Part shown: one piece after another, positions 50,201 to 60,000 of the stretch
Layout: every line of letters begins with the position of its first letter
How positions within the stretch are numbered: position 1 is the first letter of the stretch
Assembly: GCA_950295325.1 (NCBI GenBank)
Contig: OX485803.1
Location: 44,285,554 to 44,345,553, forward strand
Direction of reading: 5' to 3'
Source: Polytrichum commune
Taxonomy: Eukaryota > Streptophyta > Polytrichopsida > Polytrichales > Polytrichaceae
DNA: 60,000 bases
Notes under the pieces: model-generated
Database searches by the model: none
What the model was told of the DNA's origin: nothing
Seen by the model: the letters and a program-made list of their open reading frames with translations, nothing else
Program-made: the position numbers and the translations under genes

Positions 50201-50938
50201 GCACCTACCTACTCAGGCCTCATGGATAACTATCGGAAGAAGAGATTGGACCCTCAAGACTTCTTTTTCTGCAATGACGACATTGAGAGATGCGTTAAGG
50301 GTATAAAAAGGAGGTGGGTGGTCTCAGTCCCGAACGTTCCGGAGGTATGGCCGGTTAAGTTGGGGACCAACTTAACCTGCAAAGAGATCCTCTCTTTAGA
50401 AAACGCAGGATTTAGACTGCCCCAGCGGAAGGAGATGACACCTTCCAAAATTTTTCAGGACCACCCGTTACCTTTGGACTTAGCAAGCTACACGACTCCT
50501 GCATATCCGGATGAATTTCCCACCCGGCGTTCAGGGAAGTTGATTAGGCGCAACAAGAAGGCCCCGTCAACAAAACACGCCAATAATTGTGCCTTAGCCC
50601 TATCACTGAAAGCCAAAGTGCACAAATTGTGCATGCTTCCAACCCCTGCCTTAGGATGCATCGTCTCGTTGGATTCCGGCACGCCCCCAAAGGTTCAGCA
50701 ATACTACTTGACGATTTCGCAGCTGCCAGCATGCACTTGTCCTAACTTCAAGGACATGGCGACTAAAGCAATTGGAAAAAGGGGTCAATGGGCCAACTGT
50801 AAGCATTTGTACTATTTGTTTACTGTAGTCTGTGGTTTGGACTCAGAATCAGACACGTTCATTCATGCAGCTAGTTTTAGCTTCAACGAAGTGAAGCGAG
50901 TTTTGGAAGGTGGTTTGCTGAAGTACCTTGACTCTTAG
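47278..50938 (+). pseudogene. Mutator-like (MULE) transposase with SWIM finger, one in-frame TGA
   Basis: Two exons, 47278-49368 and 49472-50938, flank a 103-bp phase-0 intron (TTG/GTAAGT ... TTGCAG/GAT), giving 1185 codons. Start ATG 47278 (ACTATGGCC) is chosen because the upstream frame is hydrophobic and intron-like. A Cys/His region spans about residues 275-350 (CLGHLRCDNPAC, CKSC, HLGSHDHP), resembling WRKY/GCM/FLYWCH-type zinc domains. Catalytic candidates are D534 (YHVYDSTY), D583 (MADSAQANW) and E714 (NLAESIHNKWK), with CLFH as the CxxH between D and E. A Pro/Thr linker follows, then the SWIM finger C1118-x-C1120-x19-C1140-x-H1142. The single break is TGA at 48139-48141 (codon 288); the frame continues unchanged on both sides, so a CGA-to-TGA change is the simplest cause. 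It lies near the right end of the giant element and is the likely source of its mobility. Confidence 0.9.
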
Positions 50939-51348
50939 AGTTTTCTGTTTCTTTAAAGTAACATATGTATGTAAGATTTGTTATAATCATGATGTAGTGA
51001 GACTAAAAGGGCCACTACAAGACATTTGACGCACCACATGTATTTCGTTGTTCCAAAGTTGCGTGACCTTTTTAGAGTACCACTAATTCTCATTATACTG
51101 AAACAATACGTGTTTGACTTGAGACAAACCCATATTTATTACTGATATTAGTTCCAAATGTTCAATTTAACACCCTAAACCATATTTTTCACTGATACAA
51201 TAACATTTTTTCCTGTATCAGAGCCCTTAATTGTCCACGGTCATAGATCACACTGTTCACTAAGTTTAGAAAATAAATTACTAAAAATAAATTTAGTCCA
51301 ACAATACCATAAATTTACTGCTTAAAATAACATTTTAATCAAAATATC
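50939..51348. other. 3' flank of the transposase and right subterminal region
   Basis: AT-rich, non-coding. It contains candidate polyadenylation-type AATAAA words (for example near 51271-51290). No other feature seen. Confidence 0.5.
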
Positions 51349-51389
51349 TCGGAAGTTACCGCTCACCGCTCGCAAAATAGCTTCGTCCC
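51349..51389 (-). repeat. Right terminal inverted repeat of the giant element
   Basis: Its reverse complement begins GGGACGAAGCTATTTTGCGA and continues GCGGTGAGCGGTAA. It matches the left terminus except for one substitution and one indel near the tip and one missing 7-bp unit. Confidence 0.88.
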
Positions 51390-51398
51390 AAAATCAAG
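51390..51398. repeat. Right 9-bp target-site duplication
   Basis: AAAATCAAG, identical to 18060-18068. Confidence 0.93.
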
Positions 51399-51649
51399 CT
51401 TTGGTTTCAAACATTTCGACCTTAACAAAAACCCTAAATGATGGACTCACGAGTCATGGGGCACTTTAAGGGCTTTTGGTACAACATACCAAATCGTATG
51501 CACCATACCGGACGGTGCATTGTAAGTGAAAAAAAATTATACTTGAGACATGCTTTTTGTCATTCACATTGATTGAGATCCTTTAAACCCCGCATGGAAG
51601 TTATAATTCCACATCAAAAAGATCTTATAAGAATATTACTCAACCAAGG

Positions 51650-52575
51650 ACCCCGTTCTCTTTCTATTGTGGATGTTTAGTACAAACATTAGTTGGCAAA
51701 TGACGAGTGAAGAAAAATGAACCATATGACATGTCTTTTTTTTGTAAATTCTCTCATTTGATCAATACAACATTAGTCAACATAAGAGTTCACTTTGAAG
51801 CCTTGCATGAGACTAGGCTGACATTGTTCATGTTTATGAGATAATTAACGTTATATTCTCAGCATCTCAAATGCAAGGCCATGGCCCACCCAACTTGTCA
51901 AGGAGATTGGGTAATCTTACGAAGTTACCATATATCCCTTCTTAGTTTTAATACGATGGTTCAAATTCTTCATGTCATAACTATTTGGTCTTGGATTTAT
52001 TTGTAGATTCTCCAAGGGCCCACAAAATTTTTAGTTGCAAATGACTGCCATGTTGGTATAACGACTCACCAAGAGCACTACCATTCTCATTCTATTCTCA
52101 ATGCTTAGTACAAATGCTAGTTGACAAATGCAAGGTCAGAAAAAATGAACCATACGATCTTCCGTTTTTCTTAATGTTGATTATCTCATTTGATCAAGCT
52201 GCCCAATATTCGTGCCCAATATTCTATCTTGGATTCAAATGTGAAAGTTTCAACATAACATTACACAACTCATTGGCGACATTCCGTGGGACCGAGTATC
52301 ACATGAGCATAATTCATCTTTAATTTTGGAATTCTTTGTTTATAGAAAATATCCATGTCGTGTACTAAACTCTTTGACAGCGAACTATGAATTACATTAG
52401 ATTCTTTATTTCAACCTCTTTCTTTGGAAAGAGATCATCGTGTAGTTGCTTACTAATTTGATGAGATTCTTCACATTGTAACCATTTGACCCTATAACTA
52501 TTTACATATCTCCCAAGAGCCCACAAACACATTTAATGGCAAATGACTAGATAATGGTATGATGACTTACCAAGA
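51650..52575. repeat. Diverged tandem duplication, about 440-bp unit
   Basis: Copies at about 51650-52085 and 52090-52575 share, in order: TTAGTACAAA, TAGTTGNCAAATG, AAAAATGAACCATA, TCTCATTTGATCAA, CCAAGNGCCCACAAA, GCAAATGACT, and CTYACCAAGAG. Non-coding. Confidence 0.65.
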
Positions 52576-52579
52576 GTAT

Positions 52580-53325
52580 CTTACAATTAATATATTGAAG
52601 CCTAAGTTGCCATGATCTTCAAAAATTGATGAAGTGTCATGAAAACTGAAATTGCAAACTCACTTTACTTAAATTTTCCAAGTTTTAATTACAAGTGGTC
52701 ATGGTGAGTTTTATTGAATGAGCCGCTCTTGAGAGCTAATTCTTGGATAAGTGGGGTTTACACTAGGATCCAAGTCCAAGGTATGAAATAATGAAGGGGG
52801 TGCTAATGGGGTATCACTTTCGCATCATATATTGTCAGTCTCCACTCAAGAAAATACTCATCCTAGTTTGAGAAACCAACCCTCAAGCTTGGGTCCATCT
52901 TGAGTCCGAAAGTAAGGTCTATTAAGAAATCAATCTTCAACCCTAGTTTCTTGAACCATGACCCTAATGTAAATCCACCCTAACTATGGGTGGGATACTT
53001 CCACATCACAAAAGTGGAAACATTTTGGTGTTGTAAGGTATTTGGGCTTTATGTAGTCACTTTCTTTAATTAAAGGATTGAATCATGTGATATATGGTCT
53101 AATGAACACCAGAAACACACGTGTTACAACGAGATTGGAACATGTACTCAAAATGTAGACATTATTCTAATTTCAACTGGCATTTAAGTATGTTTGGACA
53201 AATTACTTGTCCAAAATAACAAGGGATGTGCATTTGTGTGAACAAAAACATCAAATGACAACAACAAAAGCAACAACACAACAATCACAACCTCGAATGC
53301 TTATAATCCATGTTTGCCAACCACC
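52580..53325. other. Gene-free stretch
   Basis: Nothing recognisable beyond AT-rich sequence. Confidence 0.5.
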
Positions 53326-53637
53326 ATATTTGTGTAGTTTTATGGTCTAGTGTGCATCATATTGGTGGTTGGAATTGTCTAGATTTCATGCACAAATCTA
53401 AATATACTTAAAACTATTGGTGGTTATTCAACTGTCAATACGATTGGGGAGAGCCCATGTAATCACCCAAAAGAGAAAATAATTTTTTTTGGGTTGTTTT
53501 GCAGCCTAGTGTATGTCATATTGGCGGTTGGAATTGTCTAGAGTTCATGCATGAATCCAACTATACTTAAATCCTAGATATTCAATTGTCAACACAATTG
53601 GGGAGAATCCATGCAATCACTGAAAGCGAGAAAATAA
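53326..53637. repeat. Tandem duplication, about 160-bp unit
   Basis: Two copies, 53326-53481 and about 53491-53637, share ATTGGNGGTTGGAATTGTCT, TTCATGCA, ATACTTAAA, TTCAAYTGTCAA and ATTGGGGAGA. No coding signal. Confidence 0.75.
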
Positions 53638-53639
53638 AC

Positions 53640-55815
53640 TTTGCTACAAAATTTGACATGCTACAAATTCGACATCTCAAATGCCAATTTTGAAACATGA
53701 AATGACAATCTATGAGATACACATTGGCTGAACAAAGTAGCTCAACCCATAGAGGAAAGAGAAGAAACGATGACCACATGTCAGCACGATTGAAATGCCC
53801 GTTCGACCCACCCTTGGTATTATACCCTCTGGGCATAATAACAATGGTGCAGGACTACTAACCTCTGTCGGGGTGGGCACTATAGTTATCGGGGTAATCA
53901 AGGTGGATGCCTCGTATGGACGTTTGTGTTCTAATGTTAGTGACTTGGCATGTGCTATGTGGTTTTGCTTGTCATGAGATTATGGCCCACAACCCTAGCT
54001 TGGGTTGGAGTGGTTCCTTAGCTGTCATTGGCATTTAATCTTTTCTTTTCATCCTAATTATTAATTTGTTGGCGGGTATTTGGGGTTATTATGGTAGTTG
54101 TGTATCTGTTGGTAGTGGTTCGTTGTTTTTTATTCTCCTTTTGTGTAGGATTATGGACATAGCATATTGTATGGCAATAACATTAATTTCCTCAAATGCG
54201 TGCTTGATGTTTATCTTGGGGATTTAAAATATTGTTTCATTATTATTCATAGAGGGGGTATGTGTGGCTGCCCTAGCACCAGCCATGATGACTATTAGTG
54301 GATCTATGTTCCAACCTCTATTGGTTATATTGTCTATTAATGGTTTATATTTTTATATTTTTTTTCTGGTTATAGTATCATCTAGTATTCTATCGTTACA
54401 GTATGTGAATTTCATGAATTGTATTGTTAGGTTCTCATTCGGTTCTGTCGGTGGCGGGGATTGGTATGGTAGTCCTTTCACACATTAGAGGTCAGGTTTG
54501 AATTTGGCATTGCAATGCAGCTCAACCCATCACCAACACCGAACCTAAGATCATGAAGATGTAATGAGGGAACTTTCTTTGTAAATGCAAACCTAAAACT
54601 TCTAAGGATCATTCATTCGTTGACATCCCCAATCACGAGAGATCCTTGGACTTCCTAGATTTGCATTTTAAAATGAATCCCAACCTTTCTTATGGAATAC
54701 CTTGAGTTAGTTATTATTTGGGTCCCTCCATTGGCGGTCCAACAAATCTCACGCTTTGTTGTTAAAAAAGGATGAACCCCGTTGACCTAGTCAGGAGCTT
54801 ACGTGGATCTCCAACATTACTCATGTGGTTCCATAGTGTCAAATATGCTTGGTTGGGTCACAACGGTTATTTTTACTTAATTCAATTGAGGATAAGGGTA
54901 CTAGGTACTATCAATACTAGAATACGTGGTCCTATCTTTGACAATTGTAGATTCAACTTGACATATGTAAATAGGGTCATTTCCAAATAACCGCCTGTGT
55001 CAAATGGGAAGTGTGTGGTAATACGCACTATACCAGTAGTGTGTGATGGCATGTGAGTTATGTAGTGTGTGGCAACATGTATATATTCCCTCATTGGGTC
55101 CCACCATTTGAGCTCCCCTGCATTCCGAACCCACATAGGAAGATTTCTCTTGCTAAGCTCATGTGTGCTCGAATCATGAAGGTAGTCAGGTCTTAAATGC
55201 TTACTTCTTCCAACTAGCCTACTTCTCACATGGTATGATGAAACACATGATTAGTACTAGATGGTTAGCAATTCCAAAGCGAGGTTGTAGCCACCAAGTT
55301 TTGTGCGATTCTCGGAGCCAATAAGTTCGTCGTAACCCACTAAGTGTAAATAAAAAACAAAAAGAGAAGAAGACGTGAAGGCTTGACATGTAAAATAAAG
55401 TAAAAATAAAAGTAAAATGAATGAGAAGTGATTGATAGGAGGCGGATTTTGCATGGAATTTGTGGATTAAAATAATCCACACAAAACAATGTTAACAAAT
55501 TAAAAACAAGAAGAAGAAGAATAGATAAATCTAGAGCTCCCTTCCCCAGCCACGGGGTAACAGTGTGATGAAGTACTTAGAACCTAAGACATGCATGTCA
55601 TCATCTATGAGGGACAAATACTGCACAATTCATGGCCCCCAAATCTTCTTATGCACATTGAATAACATTAGGTACACTAACTTGCAAAGTAACATCTACA
55701 AAGAACCTTTGTCCCGTCCAACAAATATACCAATTATATACCATTTCATCCTTTGTTTGATATTCCACCAATTAAGACTTTATTTGACCAATTCCCATTG
55801 ACCATGGGGAGGGGG
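53640..55815. other. Gene-free stretch
   Basis: Only short, unrelated ORFs on both strands. I recognise no protein, RNA gene or complete element. Confidence 0.5.
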
Positions 55816-55817
55816 GG

Positions 55818-56318
55818 AGGCTCGCTTCACACACAAGACTGAGAGCCCATGACCATTGCACTTCAAGCACTCTCATTGGTGGAAAAGGCGGAGCTGGTCC
55901 AAGTTCACTTCACACTACGCTTGAGGGACCAACGGAGCATGTGAATGCAAGATGGATGTCAAGTCTACATGGATTCTTACATGGCATCGAATGGCATCAT
56001 GTTTCATGGTCACTTGATTTATTTTCAAAACCGACTTCTTGGAGGTAGGTCTAATACAAAATTGGGAAACCATGGCACTCCAAATGCTCATAACCGTTGG
56101 TTTATTCTATTTTATCATGTGTGAGGACCCGCATGAATAGACATTCATTGAAATAGCATTTGGTTGAGGGCCCGATCACATATGACTTCACACTACACTT
56201 GAGGGTCCGTGACCACTCTACATGATTTTGGAGGTGCCTTGGGATGGCCTTTGGACACTTTCTTTTGGGCTCTCACAATTTCATGGTCACGGCTCTTGGC
56301 TCGTGTGTGAAGTGGCCC
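55818..56318. mobile_element. Harbinger/Tourist-like MITE, copy 2
   Basis: About 500 bp closely matching 12434-12936 in the same orientation, including ATTGGTGGAAAAGGCGGAGC, TTGAGGGACCAACGGAG and the right end CTCGTGTGTGAAGTGGCCC. The left terminus is eroded (GGCTCGCTTCACACACAAG) and the TTA duplication is no longer visible. Confidence 0.87.
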
Positions 56319-57072
56319 TGATATTGGATACAGGAATGCTCAAACATGCAACTACCTTACATATACGATGTCGAAAATTTGGGTAAATAAAAACCTCTTC
56401 ATCTGAAGTTTGTTGTTCCTTTTGAAAGTTTGGACCATATACTCATATTAGAAAGCTGAAAAGAGTCCTATAATATACTAGGGCCCAACCTAAATTCCAC
56501 ATAATATTGAAGGTGACCTCTAGCTACTAAGTTAGGTACATAATAACTTGAAGCAAACATTACAAGCATGAATAAAATATCACTGTATATATGTTATCTT
56601 CATATCATATCACATACTTTTTTTTACGAGCAAAGACTTTAAGAGTTCATTAAGCTTTTCATTTTGTATCATCTCACTTGTTTAAGAAGCACCTTTGCTA
56701 CGAGAGGCTTTGTGCTATCCAATATTGACCCTACGTTTCATCCTACATCCATCCTACCTCTACTCGTTTATAACACCCTTCCCTTATGCTTGAACTCAAC
56801 TCCCAATGTCCATGCGACCATAACATGGTTGTAAATGATTCGCTTTGACCCCTTTGACACCAGTTCGAATGGTTTTTGGATTGTTTTAACTACTCCTTTT
56901 GTTCATGTTTAAGTTTGCTATGTCCTACCAGGTGGATAATTTTGATTCAACATAGTTAGTTGTTTATTATTGGATTAACTCAAACATGGGAGTGTGTTCT
57001 CAACTAGTTTACAGTGAAACTAGTCCATGAACACTTGCTTGACATTTGTCACCTCCGCAGTTCGGGGACAAC
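56319..57072. other. Gene-free stretch
   Basis: AT-rich, with no recognisable gene or element. Confidence 0.5.
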
Positions 57073-57109
57073 TCTTCTTCTTCTTCTTCTTCTTCTTCTT
57101 CTTCTTCTT
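57073..57109. repeat. (CTT)12 microsatellite
   Basis: An uninterrupted run of CTT trinucleotides. Confidence 0.95.
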
Positions 57110-57678
57110 TATGTGCAAATGATTCCCAAATGATATGAAAATTTGCATGACACTCAAACACAACATATCTTAAACACCTATAGTCAGAATTTTAGTTGCA
57201 CATGTGTTAAGGGTGTAAATCCATGTGGAAGGTGCATAGTTGTGGCACCAATGCCTCAAATTGCAAAGCTTCCCAAAAAATTACAAAATAATGGTCTCAA
57301 GATTGTGAGTTGATTTGAGTAGGTATATTGCCCCTCTTTTGAAAAAGGGTATCATTTTGTCAATTGGAGATGATTTGAGTGGAGGGTCGATTAAAAAACC
57401 AACCCCAATGTTTATTTTCTAAATAATTGCCTTTAAAGACCACTATTCACATTCCTTTTATAATCTCCTACGTAACAAAACTTCAATGTTTGAAAATTAG
57501 ATTGTGAGTAGCCGCCTATAACTTGCAAACATGTGTATGGTTGGATTTGTCAAATAAACTTTAGATTTGTAACTATAGTTGATGAAATTAAGGTCACATT
57601 TCTTGGGCAGATTTGAGGGAAAGTGGGTGTGGGAAGTTAGGGGTTAAAAGTGGGAATCAACCGTTAGGTTCTATATTT

Positions 57679-57811
57679 CACCTCTACTTTATTCTAGTCT
57701 ACTCTTTTATATTCACCCTATGTTTTATTCTCCGCTCCATACACCCGCTCTACTCTACCCTACTCTACTCTTTTGCATTCACCCTACATTTCATTCTCCA
57801 CTCCTTAAATC
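57679..57811. repeat. Tandem duplication, about 70-bp unit, pyrimidine-rich
   Basis: Two copies share CTACTCTTTT, ATTCACCCTA, TTTCATTCTCC-type words and CCGCTC. Confidence 0.75.
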
Positions 57812-57967
57812 CGCTCAAGTGGTGTTCCCACAATGCATGTATATTGAGTTTGAGATAAAGCTTACATACCGAGAGCTCTGCTCTAGAATAGAAGACGATA
57901 TGCACAAAGGGCTATGCCAATTGGTGAAGTGATCCTATTGAAGTACTTTGGTCTTTTCTCCTCTATA

Positions 57968-58897
57968 CCGTAGGTTCATAGCTGGTTCGACAGAAAATAA
58001 CTCTAAAAATAGATGCCGAAAATTTTGGAATATTATTGGCATTTTTTGCCGAATATAAAATTAATTATTTTTCAAAATTGCCAAAAAGTAAGAAATTTTT
58101 ACTTCTCACTAGAGTTTTACTTACAGTGGAAGCATATGTGAATTTTGAAAGAGAGAAGGTGCTCCTTTTGTAATCAAGCTCACTTACATTAGTCCACAAA
58201 GAATATGGGTTAAGAAGTAGCAAGACTCTAGGTGAGGCTTTTCAAATGTGTTGTACACAAATTTTTGGAGTCCAATTGAGCATAGAAGATGAAGTTTTAT
58301 AGAATTTTGTCCAACTAACAAAAGTTGAGAAATCAATCCTTCTTCCACCTCCAACAAGTTTTGTGTCAAAATAAGTCTTTATGCAAAAGATATGGACAAA
58401 ACATTGCAGCCGTGTAAAGATCAAAAAATTAAAATGCGTTCATAACAGTTTTTCAGAGCTCATTTGTGCATAGAAGATCAACTTTTTTGGAATTTTGTTG
58501 GTCTAAGAAAAGGTTACAAATCAAGTAATCTTTCACCTCCAACAAATTTTATGTCATTTGAAGACTCTATGCAAAAGTTATGCGTGTTATAAAAATGAAG
58601 TCTAACTCGGTGCTTCACCTCAAAGTTTACATATCCCATATGCATTGTTGAACATAACTCCACTCTACTTGCATAAAGCACAGAGCATTCTCAACTCTTC
58701 ACTCACATCTTACTTGTCATTGAATGCAAGAGAGATGTACAAGATATAAGCTTAAATAGAACATTAAAAATGAATTTTAAAAATTAAAAGAGAAAATTGC
58801 CGAAAATGTGAATATACTATTTTTAGGTGCCGAACCTACTTTTTGACTTTAATTAATTATTCGGCTAACATGTGTCGAACCAGCTATGAACCTACGG
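57968..58897. mobile_element. TIR element flanked by TA (possible Tc1/mariner-type, non-coding)
   Basis: A 930-bp sequence with a 25-bp perfect terminal inverted repeat beginning CCGTAGGTTCATAGCTGGTT, flanked by TA on both sides (57966-57967 and 58898-58899). Flanking DNA resembles 59557-59640 (AAGTACTTTG, CTTTNCT, GGGAGTTAACTT, TAGCTC), where a single TA stands at the insertion point. That is an empty-site paralogue supporting the element limits. No coding sequence is seen, so the superfamily is a guess from the TA target. Confidence 0.85.
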
Positions 58898-60000
58898 TAG
58901 TCCCCCCCCCCCCAAATGCCTAATCTTAAGTTTGGGAGTTAACTTGGGTTCTGTATAGCTCTATCTGGATTCTTACATTAATCTCTAGTTTTATTCACAT
59001 TACTTTCACCTCACATGGTTTGCATCTTTACTCTTGGTGGCTTATTTTGCTATTTTGATTTGTTTATATTGGGTTTGCTATGGTTATGAATTTGGATTTT
59101 GGAGTTAAGGTTGTTCTTGAATTTGCGAATATTAGAATGAGATTTTGGCAACAATTCATAGGCTTTTATGATCTTCCTTGTTGATGTTATAATTTTTCAA
59201 AGTGTGCAATTTTGACTATTAGTAATCGTCACTAATTTACCATTTAGTGACTCTAAGATGTGGTGATGAGGGAAGCATAATCAATTCAACCTATCATCTT
59301 TATCCTTAAATTCATAAGCAATCTTTTGCTTTCATGGATTGGATAAAAAACTATTGCTTGATGTATTTCATAAGATAATTATAAGCATGCATATATTATT
59401 GTGACCACATCCATTTGTTTATATCTGTCAAAGATCTTCACTGCTTTCATAAAACACATATATAAGAAGTTGATTTTAAAATGCAAGGACTTTTCATAAT
59501 GAACTATAGTGAGTGCTACAAGATAGCAACTTCTTCTTATTTCGAGATCAAATTTATTCAAGTACTTTGACCTTTCCTTGTCTGTAGGTCTCCCCACGTC
59601 TTATTTTAGAGTGGGAGTTAACTTAAGTTCTAGGTAGCTCCATTAAGTTTCTCAAATAAATTGTTAGTTAACTAAAGTTAATTTAGTTTCATCCACATTA
59701 GTTATCTAGTTTTCATATTCATATGAATCGTCGAGGAAAACTATTGGGTAACTAAGCAAATAATTATGCTAATGATGTTTTTCTCATCCACTCACTATGT
59801 TCATCCTTGCCATTGTCCAAGGCCAAAACGATCACCATAGTCTCTCCCCCTAATGAGACAAAGCCTAAAACATGTCTCTCGTAAGTTGTTAATGTTAGCC
59901 ATTTAGCCATACATGCAAGCACCAAAACAAGCCATAATGAAACCTATATATCTCTACAAAATTGGCTAAGATGCATACTATGTGAGGTCCTAGTACAACT
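58898..60000. other. Gene-free stretch with a poly-C tract and the empty-site paralogue
   Basis: A run of about 12-13 C lies near 58902-58914. 59557-59640 is the diverged copy of the DNA around the TA-flanked element. No gene is recognised to the window end. Confidence 0.55.

Larger units (their letters stand above)
18069..51389. mobile_element. Giant (33.3 kb) Mutator-like element with cargo
   Basis: Both ends carry related inverted termini (left GGGAAAAGCTATTTTGCGAG, right complement GGGACGAAGCTATTTTGCGA). Each is followed by GAGCGGT-type direct repeats and flanked by the identical 9-mer AAAATCAAG. A 9-bp duplication is the Mutator hallmark, and a Mutator-like transposase lies inside near the right end. 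The interval encloses a ParB/methyltransferase-like gene, two small genes or ORFs, a satellite of about 10.9 kb, and a nested CACTA element with a solo LTR in it. Without the 6.6-kb CACTA insertion the element is about 26.7 kb. Two unrelated insertions having the same 9-mer outside opposite-facing termini would be an unlikely coincidence. Confidence 0.88.

Noticed and set aside
18069-51389. Explanation that the two termini belong to two separate small elements
   Set aside because: The termini face each other correctly and both are flanked by the same 9-mer. Separate insertions would each need their own duplication nearby, and none is seen next to either terminus.
53806-54490. Possible organelle-derived or membrane-protein pseudogene
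   Set aside because: The short hydrophobic frames are interrupted often and match no organellar protein I can recognise.

Overview
The window is nuclear DNA of a land plant. It has multi-intron genes with GT-AG splice sites, a nuclear-lamina coiled-coil gene of the plant-only NMCP/CRWN family, and plant-type CACTA, Mutator, Harbinger and LTR elements. Some gene features would fit a non-seed plant (bryophyte, lycophyte or fern), but the sequence alone does not settle the species.

Layout. 1-8002 (minus): nearly the whole coding region of a CRWN/NMCP nuclear-lamina gene, nine coding exons, running off the left edge a few codons before its conserved C-terminus, with a probable 5'UTR intron and leader to about 9.2 kb. 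9.2-18.06 kb: gene-free DNA with two Harbinger/Tourist-like MITEs, a solo LTR with a 5-bp target duplication, a fold-back element with a 9-bp target duplication, and old duplicated repeats. 18069-51389: one very large Mutator-type element of 33.3 kb, bounded by related terminal inverted repeats and a perfect 9-bp target duplication (AAAATCAAG on both sides). 51.4-60 kb: gene-free DNA with a second MITE copy, diverged tandem duplications, and a 930-bp TA-flanked TIR element whose empty site survives in a nearby paralogous sequence.

The giant element is the main result. From left to right it holds: (1) a 10-exon minus-strand gene (19694-27314) whose exons join in phase into about 1106 codons with no stop. 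It has an acidic N-terminus, a ParB/Srx-like motif (DGNHRRQA), a charged coiled region and a beta-class DNA-methyltransferase-like C-terminal half. (2) A long satellite with a unit of about 295 bp, each unit centred on a 20-bp palindrome, with relatives in two introns of the methyltransferase-like gene. (3) A four-exon minus-strand gene for a small basic/acidic protein. (4) A small Cys/His-rich plus-strand ORF. (5) A Mutator-like transposase (DDE residues, CxxH, SWIM zinc finger), intact except for one in-frame TGA.

The satellite is split by a 6.6-kb CACTA element with exact ends and a 3-bp duplication. The CACTA element carries a broken TNP2 transposase and a degenerate SET-domain sequence, and is itself interrupted by a solo LTR, the inverted relative of the one at 13.4 kb. 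The relative order of events is therefore: giant Mutator element, array, CACTA, LTR.

A possible system, stated as inference: a transposon that carries its own DNA-modification/ParB-like protein and a large array of palindromic sites which that protein could recognise. Sequence alone shows the linkage and the intact reading frame, not the function.
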